The notes below the pieces were generated by a model. It made no database searches, was not told the origin of the DNA, and saw only the letters and a list, made by a program, of their open reading frames with translations. Shown in pieces: positions 45,519 to 58,200 of a DNA stretch of 64,000 nucleotides. The position numbers and the translations under genes were made by a program. The DNA comes from Agrostemma githago (Eukaryota > Streptophyta > Magnoliopsida > Caryophyllales > Caryophyllaceae), in NCBI GenBank assembly GCA_958450325.1, contig OY288247.1, forward strand, positions 14,746,429 through 14,810,428. The letters are read 5' to 3'. Positions within the stretch are counted from its first letter, which is position 1. Each line of letters begins with the position of its first letter.

Positions 45519-46640
45519 CACTACAAGAACTACTTTATTTGTAAATTTACTCTTTTGTGTCAGTCAATTGCACAACAAAAAAAAGAAGGCAGCGTCCAAC
45601 CACAGTCGCCATTTTCACTCGGGCGACCAACATCGGTCTCAAGATGGGGGTCGACCCTATTGGTCGCTTTTTAAGAAAGCGGGGACCTCAGGGGCGACCG
45701 CTTCCAGGCGACAGAAGTTGGTGGCCACATCACGCGATCGACAATCACCTTCAGGAAGACCGTCAGGCAGTCGCCCCATCTTTAACATGGCGATCGCTGG
45801 CGGTCGCCCGACACCCCTGAATGGCGACTTTTGTCGGTCGCCATATGGTTCCCCAACACGCCAATTTTCAGCTATATAAAAGCCACATAGGTGACCGTTA
45901 TCAGTCGCCCAAGAAGCTACTACATACCAATCCGGAGAATTTTGTTTCATTGCTAGCCAAATTTGCACATAACAAACAACACAAATATGACAATATTAGA
46001 TCAATGTCACTTGTCAACGTACACATTCCAAGCACCTTAAGTAATCGCCAACAGGCATGCCCAATTTACGCTTCCTCATGTGTCAACAAAGATAACATCA
46101 TATAAAAAAACGAATCATTTTTCAAATTAGGTTTGTTTAGAGAAACGAAATCCAACAATTCTAATTCAAGACAAGTTCAAATTTACAAAAATAAGCTAGC
46201 TAACAGGCAGGGAAGCTAACACTAGCACGAGCACCACTATCACCCCTGTTAAAGGGATCTCTAGGGTCTGAGGGACGGGAAAAGAATCCAGGGTTGCAGG
46301 AGGCAATGTAAGTCTGCATGCGATCTAGATCTTTGCGTATCTTCCTAGTTTCATCATTTTGGCGCCTCACTTCTTCTCTAAGTGCATCCTCCCTTTTTTG
46401 GGCAACCACCTTTTCTTCCTCAAATTGTGACCTCAGTTGAGCCACAGCAGATGGTATATGCTCACTCTCGTCAGGTATTAATGCCCTTGCGGATTGCTCT
46501 GGCAATTGGAACATCCCTAAACTCCGTCAATTTCACAATGATGATTTGGTCCATAAGATCCTGAGCTGTCAGCTCCCGACCACGGAGTGCTTCGACCATT
46601 TCTACTGGACCCAAACACCCTCTGATGAGTATACTTCAAA
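45519..46640 (-). mobile_element. Partial CACTA of a second family, 3' end
   Basis: CACTACAAGAAC at 45519 is the classic CACTA terminus. About fourteen GGCGACC/GGTCGCC-like motifs follow between 45605 and 45910, as expected of subterminal repeats. A minus-strand coding remnant lies further in (46200..46620). No matching TTCTTGTAGTG end was found in the window, so it is truncated, probably where LINE sequence begins near 46650. Confidence 0.6.
46200..46620 (-). pseudogene. Coiled-coil C-terminal exon, TNPA-like
   Basis: Open frame 46514..46200 with a charged coiled coil (AQLRSQFEEEKVV, LREEVRRQND), preceded in another frame by VEMVEALRGRELTAQDLMDQ. Coiled coils of this kind end the TNPA-type proteins of CACTA elements, which fits its place beside a CACTA terminus. 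The match is weak and no catalytic motif is seen. Confidence 0.4.
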
Positions 46641-46679
46641 AAGTGGAACAAACTGGCTTTTGACTTGCCTATTCTCTCA

Positions 46680-47830
46680 ATAAGCTCTCAAATCATTTGC
46701 CAAATGCTAAGATTAAGGATTTTTATAGGAAAAGGCTATGAAAGCTGAGAGGTCCGACCAAGCTTAGAACTTTCATATGGAAAATTGTCAATGATGCTCT
46801 TCCTATCACCTGTGGGGTCTGAATTTTCAAAAGAGAGGTCTCTGGGATAACCACTCTTGCTTCTTATGTAATGATGGTAACTGCTTTGAAACCACTAGTC
46901 ATATCTTTAGAGATTTTGCCATTTTCCGTCAAAAGTTTTGAGTGAGTGTGATCTGGATATCCGATCAACTGTTAATTCTCATGTCAACTTTAAAGAATGG
47001 TTGGTTGACTGGATTAATTATTTTGCCAAATTTGATATGGATCAATCACGAATTCTATCCTTCATCATAGTTTTGTGGGTGACCTGGATTACAAGAAATT
47101 CTTCAAAATTTCAAGGCATCTCACCTATGGACATGCCATTATGAACTTAGTTCGGTCACAACTAACGCTTTTTACACGAAAGGAGGATGACTATGATTTT
47201 CGAGGCAACCCTTTCACATCTTAGACCGAGTGTGACCACTCCCTTGTGTCGAACATTAAAAAAGGCCATAAGTTAGCTATTATTGGATCTCTTGATTGCT
47301 GCTCAAAAGTTACTCTCTCTATTTTCTTGAATTAGCCTCATTGATCCATTTTTCCCCTCACAAAAAAAAGAGAAGTGGGGCTAATTCAGAAAAAATTAAC
47401 CCCATTGATCCACTTATCCCCTCACAAAAAAAAAGAGAAGCGAGGCTAATTCAAGAAAATGGAAGGGGTACTATCTTTGTTGATGCCGCCAGGAAAGATT
47501 ACAATAAAGCTACAGCTAGGTGGCTCTCTCTCCAAATGGTATTTGTCTAGGTGAAAAGGTATGAAGATCATGATTCATGGCTGCTTCACCGTTACAAGCA
47601 GAAGCCTTGGCACTCTATGAAGCAACCTCGTGAGCCATGAAATGAATTTCCTTCACATTGTTTTATCTTCTGACTGTTTGCAGTTGGTAATACAGGTTGG
47701 AAGCAGCGCCCATGATTGTTCGAACTTTGGGCAATTCCTTTCATGGTATGTCCATTTCCTATGTACCTAGGGCTCTAAACAAAGAAGTACATGGACTTGC
47801 ATCGACGGGTCTTCAGATTTAGTGATCTCT
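46680..47830 (+). pseudogene. Second LINE 3' fragment
   Basis: Degenerate zf-RVT (RTFIWKIVNDALP, RRGLWDNHSCFLC, SHIFRD) near 46760-46920, then FKEWLVDWINYF and WVTWITRNSSKF. An RNase H start (IFVDAARKD near 47480) and a final VPRALNKEVHGLAS block near 47760-47800 follow. The sequence differs from the LINE at 29240..45430, so it is a separate insertion. Many frameshifts. Confidence 0.7.
47333..47462. repeat. Tandem duplication of about 66 bp in the LINE fragment
   Basis: Two copies of CATTGATCCA..TCCCCTCACAAAAAAAA..AGAAG.GRGGCTAATTCA, differing at a few positions. Confidence 0.85.
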
Positions 47831-48166
47831 TTCTTTCGCAAAAAAATGAAGCATATATATCGGAATACATTTTTTATAGAAAAAATACGGAAAGGCAATA
47901 TATATAGATAGGCATCTGTCATCCATATAAAACCAGCCTCAAGCCTGTCTTCGACGTCAAGAAACAAGAATTGAAGTCCTTACGGGCTCGAACCCACAAT
48001 TTACATACACAAGACACACAGATTACAGATTACACAAGAAAAACATTCCACACTGACATGCTACATTCTGCTGACGAGCTGCACTAGGAATTCAACTTAA
48101 AGAGGTCCAATTAATCACAAAAGCCATGAATTTTCCATCTTCCCCGCAGTTAATGAAATAATATAA

Positions 48167-49230
48167 TCACCTTCGCCATTCTTGGGTTGTTGACTTTCCT
48201 GACAAAGCAAATTGCAAATTCTTGTTACAAAACAAACACAGCGTAGTTCACAGATGTACTGCTATAATTTTTTAATCATGTACTCTGTAGCAATTTAAAG
48301 GAAAACAGAGATTCATCAAGGCAGGAGAGCAGGACATCCACTTAGCAGAGAGAGGCATCATCAAGATCCTCTCTCGTGCTAAGTTGCAAATCACGAGAAC
48401 AAGGAGCTGACAACAGGTATATTGGCAACGCATGAATCTCATTTTCGGACAGGGGTTATATAGACTGCTTTTAAATCACACAAACTTAAATCTTTACATG
48501 GTTTGCCATTTTGTGGATAATAAATTAATAATTACAAACATCATCATTACCCAAATTCCTTTGGCTCGTTTTATGACGAGATAAGGGGGTTAATTTATGC
48601 ACTATGCAGCCGTACCCCCATATTAAAAGGGGATTGATAATGCCACACTATAAATCTACTTTTCCACCCATCTTATGAGAGCATTACTTTAATAATTTAA
48701 CTCTTCTAGTGTATATATTTGAGTGGCAGAGTACATTTCGGTGTGGCATTAGGAGTTCCCTATTAAAAACATAAGAGAGGATGCTTTCGGGATAGCCTGT
48801 AATGAAACTTGCATTGAAAGTTGAATTAAGCAACTGCTGTGCACAGCATAAACAGCACAACCAATTATAGAGTGACTAGTATAGATCTCATGCAATTGCA
48901 TGATTGATTTAAAAATAAGTCTATAAATGAACAAATAAATAAATAATTAAAATATTTTTAATTATTAACAAAATTGTGAAAATGAATATATATATATATA
49001 GAGAGAGAGGTAGGTTCAAATAAGGTCAACAACTTTAAAGTTACAGATGACATACGATAAAGTTGCATTTGTTCAAAATTGATAAGTAACTATAACATTC
49101 AGCACTTTTATCACTTCAAGTAATAAAGTGTAACTTTATCACTCATCTCGTGTAACTTTAAGCACTTTTTGTGTAACTTTAACACTAGAACTTATGAACT
49201 TATAATATTTCTTGTCCTTATGTGAACCTA

Positions 49231-49287
<57 letters not shown>

Positions 49288-52200
49288 AGCATTAGCATTA
49301 GTATTACATGAAGAGATTAAAAATGAAGGGAAAATACACTTGTAATTGATATAATTGAATAATTGATGGATATATAAACAACTCCTAATTAAACTAGGTA
49401 TAATAATATTTAAATAAAAGTTGCACAATTTTTTTCCTTTTTTTTTTCAATTTTTGTTACTTATCATAAAATTAATTAATATAATTACAATTTTAATAAA
49501 TACGGAGTAAGAGTTAATCATTGATTTTTTCCTTAACTATTTATTTCCATAAATGCAAATAGGGTTTTGGAGAGAAAAAATTTTAATGAGAGAATGACAC
49601 ATAAACTTGTGTTATTCTTTTAGTATATACAAAAATAAATATAGGAAGGATTTTTATAAATATGAGTTAATTATTGATTGTTTCCTTAACTATTTGTTTC
49701 CATAATTGCAAAAATAGAGTTTGGAGGGAGAACTTACGAGAGAATAATTGTGTTATTCTCTTAGCATATAGAGGAAGTATATAGAGGATTTTGCAACAAA
49801 ACGGATAGATGAACCATTTCAAGTTCTCAACCAAAACCTTAAGGGGATGGTAGAGGCACAATTAGTATATCGATTTTCTAACGTGTGCCCACTGGGCACA
49901 CGTTAAGATGTTAATTATAGAAGGAATTTCATTGATGTTATTTAAGTATGGTAATTATTAGTTAGTATTTCAATTTCTCTTGATAAGATCATTGTAATTC
50001 TTTCTCTAATTAGCATCTTAACATGTGCCCACTGGACCCACGTTAGAAAAATCGTTCATTTATTTATATGCGATTATGCCGCCTCAGTTTGAATGCTCAT
50101 AGGGCTTGAAGAGCGGTTAATGCTCCTATCCCGTAAACAGTGGTAATCAATCATACACAATCAACGAGACCATTACAAGAAGCACACAATAAGTAAAGAG
50201 CTTACCATTTCCATCTCTAGAAGAGAGCAAAGATTTATCACTTTTATTTCCCCCTTTTCCACTGCCTTGAAGTATTTTCAGTGTCCTTGGCGAACCAGAG
50301 CCAACTTTTCCATTAGCTGGAGAAGGTAACGAATGACGACGCAGGACGTTGTGCTTCTCACCTGAATCTTGGCTAAGTCTAGGAGAACCTTCTCCTCTCA
50401 ACTTTGCCTTCGCAGATTGAGTTGCTTGCATATAGCTTGGAAGCTTCTTAGCATTCTGCAAGCCATCGTCTACATGATCCTGCTTTGCAGGTAATGAAGC
50501 TCTTCGACTAGATTTCTGGTTTTCGCTTGGCATTGATTCTACTGCCTTCTTTAACTCGCCATTCGGCACAGGAGCATTTTCATCTTTCTCATTGCTATCA
50601 AAAGACTCTAATTTAACCTTGGTAATCTCATCAAAAATCTCCATTGACTGGCTAGTTTCTTTTGGACCCTCGTCAATTTCCTGCTCATTTCCTTCGGGAA
50701 CAGATATCACCTCTTCCTTCAAATTAAAAACAGTTTCTTCCATCATACTCTCAACTGCTTTCACCTTTACCCCATCTAGACTTGGACCATCCTGAACACC
50801 CGGGGTAATTGCTTTCGCTTGGCTACAAGGAGGCTGTTCATTTTCTTTAGGAGCAGATATCATCTCTTCCTTCAAACTAAAAACAGTTTCTTCCTTCATA
50901 CTCTCAGTTGGTTTTACTTTTACCTCAGGACTTGGATCGTCCTGAACGCTCGAGGTAATTGTAGTCGCTTGGTTATGGGTAGGCCCTTCATTTAATTCTG
51001 CTGGAGTAGGGCTTTCAGTTACAGGATCCTGAACCTTTCTCAGACTACGTTTGACCTTCTCAAGCTCACTCTGTGGATTTTCTTGGACGTGATCTGCTGG
51101 ATGGCTACATACTTTCCTTGGATTACGCCGTGGTTTCTCCAATTCAGAGGATGACTGCGCTGACGTGTTATTCAAAAGGGAAGCAACTTTTCGGACACTA
51201 CGTTTTGGCTTGACAATTTCACCTTCAACCGCTTGTGAGTTTCCGTACCTTTTCTGGACTTTCGAATTAGTGGCTTTCTTTGGTGGAGATACTGGTTTCC
51301 ATGGACTGGATGCAGACCATCTTTCCAGCCATGTTTGGATAGAATTTGAATCTGTTTCATCATATTGGACTCGAAGAGGCATCCCTTCAGGTGATGGAGC
51401 TAAAAGCTATTGGGTCAATAAGAGGTCAGTAAGGAAATCAAATGTAACAGTTCAAACAATAATATACTGAAATCCTAAAAACAAGTTGTGACATTGCAAA
51501 AAATAGCTTAGCAAAAACAAATTTCAATATAGTACTATGTTGAATGCATTTAAGTTCAATAAGGTATATTCTAGCATCAATATTTATACACTCAAATATT
51601 TGATGGGATTGTACAGAAATACTTGAAAGTATGATGAGTGAAATAGCAGATGACTGACACAATTGTGAAAACAATTATCCCTATGAGTCGAGTCACCTAG
51701 AAACAACCTCAATGTTATGCACTACATACACACACGGACACGGTTGCCTTTATCCTATTAAATGAATAGGTCTGAAGAATTGATAATGTGAAGTGATCAA
51801 TTACAATAAACGTACAGTTTGCCTATATATACGAGTCACAAGAAATAAAACTATAACCTAAAACTACTCCGTAGTGTTGATATAACAAAGAGATACTCCG
51901 TATGAGATAAAATAATAAGCTCATGGAAGATCCGTGTGCATGATCTTCTTGGAGACTATTGCATTATTTTCTACATATCACCCCTACTAGTAATCTTCAT
52001 TCAAATTTTCATCTATCAGAAACAGTTGTGAGTTAATTTTTCGTAGACATGTGCGTGGCCCTTTCAATGACACAAGTCCAGCAAAATATTCGTGAAGTTA
52101 CTGCATTGGACTTATTGCTCAAATTTAAGTACAGTAATGGAGGTCATTTGGCGGTAGAATAATGTTCCAAAGGGCAAATCAGGGCCGCAGACAGGTTTTT

Positions 52201-55200
52201 AATACAGGGGAGGGTTATATTAGGATGGAATATGCTATGAAAAATAGGTCTAATTTGTAAGTTACTAGATGAAAGCCCGTGCGTTGCACGGTTACTAAAA
52301 CAGTTATTGATAAATGTGTAAATTTTAATGTATGTTATTAATTTAGTTGTGTATGCAAAAAAATATTGTGTAAACTAAATTAACTATTTGAAATTTCATA
52401 CGGGTGCACCAATAACATTCCTAAATCGACCATAATACTTTCATTTATAATCATTGACTGCGACGAAGTGGTTAGGATTACTTCAAATAATGGTCGTTTG
52501 GAAGAAGTAACACTAATTATCAATGTTTATGACAATCCTGACGGAAATCAAGAAATGAGACAGGCTAAGAAGATTATGATTAATTTTTTAAATATAAACA
52601 TTGTAATTAAAGTGTATAATACTAATATTATTCAAATAAATAAAAATTTAATATTAAAAATAATTTTTTTTATTTAAAAAGTTGTAAAAAAAAATTAGGC
52701 ATTCGAAATTATTTGTCTCGTATTTTGACCACAACCCGATACATAACCCGTATTTGACCCGATCCGGCCGACAATTACCTCGGTGAAACAAATGATGTTG
52801 ATAAATATCTCAGGTCTTGTGTCCATGAGCAATATTAATATGTTCGTGCAAACATTGAGTTTATATATGTCTTTTTACTCGCTAACCATTTGACTTTTCA
52901 CATCGAATATGTTTGTATGTATCAAACCATCTCACTCTAAATTTGACCTGACTCGCAAACTCGTCCCACCCGACCCGACCTGCCTGTTGTTTTTAGGGTC
53001 ATGAATAGGGATGGCAATGGATCCAAGACCCAGCCCAAACCCGACGGGTCGGACCCAAATGGGTCGGGTCTGGGTCTCATTTTTTTAGATCCGATGGGTC
53101 TTGGTCTTGTTTTTAAAGACCGGGTCTGGGTCTGAATTACTGGATCCGGACCCAACCCGTAGACCCGACACTCTAATTAAAAAACCTAAAATCTACCTAA
53201 CATACGCGGCAGTTCACACAATCACACTCCTCTCCTTACTCCCTCAGTGCTAACTCCTCAGTCCTCACTTTTCAAACCCTAGCTAGATCTATCACCAGTC
53301 ACCAGTCACAACCTTCAGATCCCTCCTCTTGCCGCCATCAACACCTGACCGTCAACACCGCCGCTCTTTTTAGTTCTTACTGTAAGTGTGTACTCTGTAA
53401 AGTTGCTGAAGTTGCTAACAGAAACTGATGAAGTCCGTAATGTTGCTAAAATTTGGCAGAACTGAGGAATGTAGAACAAAATAAAAATAAAGTAGCGAGA
53501 CCGCAGGTAGACCCGGACCCGATGGGTCTGAGTCTGGGTCTGACAATTTTGGACCCGGTTGGGTCTGGGTCCAGGATAATTTTGACGGGTCCGGACCTGG
53601 ATCCGAATGGACCCGGTCTAGACCCGCCCCATTGTCATCTTAGTCATGAACTCATTCTTTTGACCCGAATCCTAAATGACCCATTAATTTATGGTCATGA
53701 CCAGGACCGACATGTTCAACCCGTTGGAATGAAGAGATTACAAAGTCTTAGTCCAAAAGGCTAGTTATGTACTATTGTACAGAGACTAAACTTGCATTCT
53801 CATGTTAAATAGTAACGATACTGTTAGACTTGACAAAATTTGGCCCGACTTGTAAACTTGACCCGTCTAACCTGTTTTTCGCAGGTCAAGAGTCCGAACT
53901 TCCAATCTTGATCTAACTCGATATTTTAAATTACAAATATAAAATAATATTAATTTAATACAACTTTTTTTTTATCTTTTAATATTAAAATAATTGCAGA
54001 GTATTAAAATAATTTTAAAAATTCATTGAAATATAGTAGATTGGTAGTATTTATATATGATTAAAGAATATAAAATTAATACTATTAAATTAAATAATAT
54101 TAAAAGTATTATTTATTTTTTTACTTAAAAACCAGTAAAAATTCGGTGTTTGAACCTATATTTTCACCCTTATTCTAACCATAACACGTCTCATAACCAG
54201 TATTGGCAGTATAATCCGGCCCATATTTGAATCGATTCATATTCTGACTCAACATGTATAAAATTATTTAAATAAATCATATAATAAAGATATATTATCG
54301 GAGTAGTTCAGAAAATATTTTTTTTCAAAAATATACTGATACTCTTCCTTGTAATTACAAAATCCCATCATATATTATAATTTTTCAATGTGTAATTTTT
54401 TTTACTGTTTATATAGGTACTCCGTGATAGATTTTCGAACAAATAATATGAAAGTTACTCCATATACTAAAAGAATAGCATTTTTATCACAAATCTAATT
54501 ATATCATTTTTATAAATGTTTTTACGATAATTTTTTTGTTAAACGAAATGTAAAGATTTTTACATAAAAAAATTAAATTTTTCGTAAGCTATATTGAAAT
54601 TAAAATAAATCTAATTCTATTAGGATAAAAAACATTGCTTTTAATATTTATAATATTTAATTTGTATTAGGATAAAATTAAAAATAGAACTAATTCTATT
54701 ATGATAAAAACATTACTTTTAATATTTATATATAATATTTAGATTTTAGTGTTTTAAAAAAGTTGGATTCTTTCAGGTCGCTCGAAAAAAGTTTCAAATA
54801 TATATTTATATATGATATATGATTAGTAGTATTTATATATGATTAAGGAATATAAAATTAATACTATTAAATTAAATAAAAACTTAATATTAAAAGTAAT
54901 ATTTATTTTTTTTACTTTAAAAGCGGTAAAAATTCGGTGTTTGAACATATTTTTCACCCTTATTCTAACCACAACACATCTCATAACCAGTATAATCCGG
55001 CCCATATTTGAACCGATCCGTATTCTGACTCAACATGTATAAAGTAATTTAAATAAATCATATAATAAAGATATATTATTGGAGTAGTTCACAATTTTAT
55101 TTTATTTTTAAAATATGCTCACGATTTTTTATTGATAACCAATGACCAATGATACTCTTCCTTATAATTACAAAATCTCATCATATATTATAATTTTTCG

Positions 55201-58200
55201 ATGTGTAAATTTTTTTACTGTTTATATAGGTACTCCGTAATAGATTTACCACTACCACGTACTAAAAAAGCACCTCATTTTTTTCGAACAAATAATATGA
55301 AAGTTACTCCATATACTAAAAGAATAGCATTTTTATCACAAATCTAATTATATCATTTTTATAAATGTTTTTACGATAATTTTTTTGTTAAACGAAATGT
55401 AAAGGTTTTTACATAAAAAAATTTAATTTTTCGTAAGCTATATTGAAATTAAAATAAATCTAATTCTATTAGGATAAAAAACGTTACTTTTAATATTTAT
55501 AATATTTAATTTGTATTAGGATAAAATTAAAAATAGATCTAATTCTATTATGATAAAAACATTACTTTTAATATTTATATATAATATTTAGAATTTAGTG
55601 TTTTAAAAAAGTTAGATTCTCTCACGTCGCTCGAAAAAAGCTTCAAATATATATTTATATATGATGTCCATTGAAATGGATATCCATGTTATGACCTCTA
55701 CTGAGTACTTGCATGCTCACTCTCAGATCATCCAAAGCAAACAAAATGATCACACAATTTTAGAAGGAATATCTCTTAAACTTACTTTCCTGAGATAGGC
55801 ATTCTCGGTCAAGATTGCATTGCCATTAGACACGACATCCCCGTGCACATCCTGAAAGTAAGCAATATTAGTTGGAAGAAACATCACTAAGAAATGTGTA
55901 AGCAATATCCCCATGCACATCCTGAAAGTAATAAATGTATTATCAAGTAAGTGTGTGAGACGGATCCCAGCTTAAGTGAAGAGTAAACACACTAACTAAA
56001 ACAGTCAATGTCAACCATTCGGTGCCTGCTAATAGAACATATTACAGTTATCTTCTAATACATTATCTTTAAGCGATCATTTTACAGGGCCGCTGAAAAG
56101 AGCTTGCAGCACGCGGTTTAATCTGCAGAAAAACGGATTAACTCAAGGGGAAGGCCTTTCTTAGGCATGAAAAGTGTAAAAATCATACCCAGAAATTGGA
56201 TGCCATTCATCCTGAGAGACTTATAATCAGATTGAATCATGAAGAGTCAGCCCCACATACAAGAACTCGTATTAAAACACCTAGAAAAGATGGTAAAACT
56301 GAACTGACGATCTTACTACAAATTACAAATTACCTGAGGATTCAAAATGCAGACTCTTTGCAGTTCAATCCCTGCATCAGAACATCGAATTCTTGACCCA
56401 CGTACAAGTGCTTGAAGCTTGACAATGCCTATAACACAGTACAAGGTTGCCACAGCTTGTCTTCTCACCAAGTGTCCCCGAATAAGAGCCTGAAGCCTAA
56501 TAATGCCTTTCAGGGCCTTGAATGCACGTCGAGCCTTCACAGAATAATTTATGAAAAATGAGTAGAAGTTACCGTGGTAGAAATATTTTCTTTGACATAG
56601 TTATGACTTAGCATGTGATTAGCATGTGATTAGCATGTGAACAATAATGTAATCCCTGATACATGCATGAGAAACAACAAAATCAAGAAGAAAGTCTGAA
56701 GAAACCCATTTATTTACTTTAGTAAAGACAATTATATAGCATGTTTTAAATAGTCTTGTGTCAAACTACTCCCTCCATTAATTTGGAATCACCAAACATT
56801 TAATTTGAAATCAATTCACTACATTTTCTTTTACATACAGTGTAACTCAAAAAGTTATCATGTGAGTATGGCCTCATTTTTCTCACATATCTCCTAAAAC
56901 GTTGGTATAAAAACAATGTACTGAATCCAAGTGAACGGAGGGAGCCAATTCACCACGAAGCAATCTAAAAATTTCTCCAAAAAACAAACTACAGAAGATA
57001 GCACAAGTGTGCAAGTAAGCTGGAAAGATATTTGAGGAGCCACTAAGTGACACAATGAGATAATTTCAGGAGTATGTTTATTAGAGCATCATAACTTACC
57101 AAATAACCCCTAAAAGCAGCCTGTGTCTTTGTTACAGCCTTTTCCTGGGCTATCCTCTCCGTATTAGTTGAGGTATCTAGTTGAGATATTTCTTTATCCT
57201 GCCGAGGAGAAGCATCCCTCAACATGGAATTTGAGTTCTGCTCATCTACACGAATTGCACTGAGTCCACCACCAGGAACTTCCTGATTGTTATCATACAC
57301 AGGTGCTGGTATTTCTTGATCCTGCGGAATAGACGAAGAATCTTTATACACAGAACTTGACTTCTGCTCATCTACATGAATTGCGCCGAATCCACCACCA
57401 GGTATTTCCTGACTGTTATCATCCACACTAGCTTCAGGAGCCATAACGCGAACACGCACCTCTTTCCCATTCGCACGTTTCTTTCACAATGTGAAGAGAA
57501 AATAAGAGCATAAAATAAACATGATTAAATATTTCTCATTCAGCTAAGGCCTAATATCAGGCAAAACAAGCACCACATGGTACATGACTATAGGTCTATA
57601 TCCATTTCTCTAGAAATTATAATACGGATGTACTAGTGCAGTAACAGCCAGGAAACTATTGGATTACTTGCCTAAAACTTCATTAGAAAATATGAAAATT
57701 GAACAAAAGATGGAAGAGAAAAGAATTAGTATTTTTTTTTAAGGTTTGTTTGGATGGAGGGATTTAAGGGGTTGGAGAAAGGATGCAGGGATATAAATTC
57801 CCTTGTTGGGAGAGTAGAGTTGGAGAGAAATAAAGAAATGGAGGTAACCATCTCTGCTTCCTTCCAACATAAGAAAGAAGTGGGAGGAAATTGTCCTTCA
57901 CGCTTCTTCCCTTCCTTCCACTAATCAATTTGTTAGATTTTACTGGAAGGAACTTTGTTAACTGTCAAAGAGCTCATTCTTTACACTATGTACAAGAATC
58001 AGGGAAAGTAAGGTATTGTCACAGAAAAGACAACATAAACCAAATACAACATATACAACACCAAGAAAGAATCTAAAGGCGAAAGACAAAAACAAAACAT
58101 GTGATTCTAAGTGACCAAGTTGTGACAGAACATCCCAACCGCAACAAAGTGTAGGAAAATGTTACTTCTGCACATCAAATCAGGACACCACAGCTGTAAT

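Larger units (their letters stand above)
48199..50205. other. IQD intron 5, rich in small repeats
   Basis: 2.0 kb separating the large exon 5 from the 32-nt terminal exon. It holds two MITE-like elements (49001..49240, 49871..50054), TA and TC microsatellites, and two copies of a 60-bp AT-rich motif with ATTGTGTTATTCT near 49600-49760. Confidence 0.7.
51407..55785. other. IQD intron 4, TE-filled
   Basis: 4.4 kb. Contents: unassigned DNA to 52260, a Helitron-like 3' end, AT-rich DNA with ACCCGACC motifs, an hAT derivative, and a tandem duplication of about 0.8 kb. No gene inside is supported. Confidence 0.75.

Noticed and set aside
45557..45968. Overlapping ORFs around the GGCGACC array
   Set aside because: Open in several frames because of repeated GC-rich motifs; no recognisable protein.
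49228..49428. ORF ending in an Arg-Glu and Ile-Tyr repeat
   Set aside because: Translation of TC and TA microsatellites.
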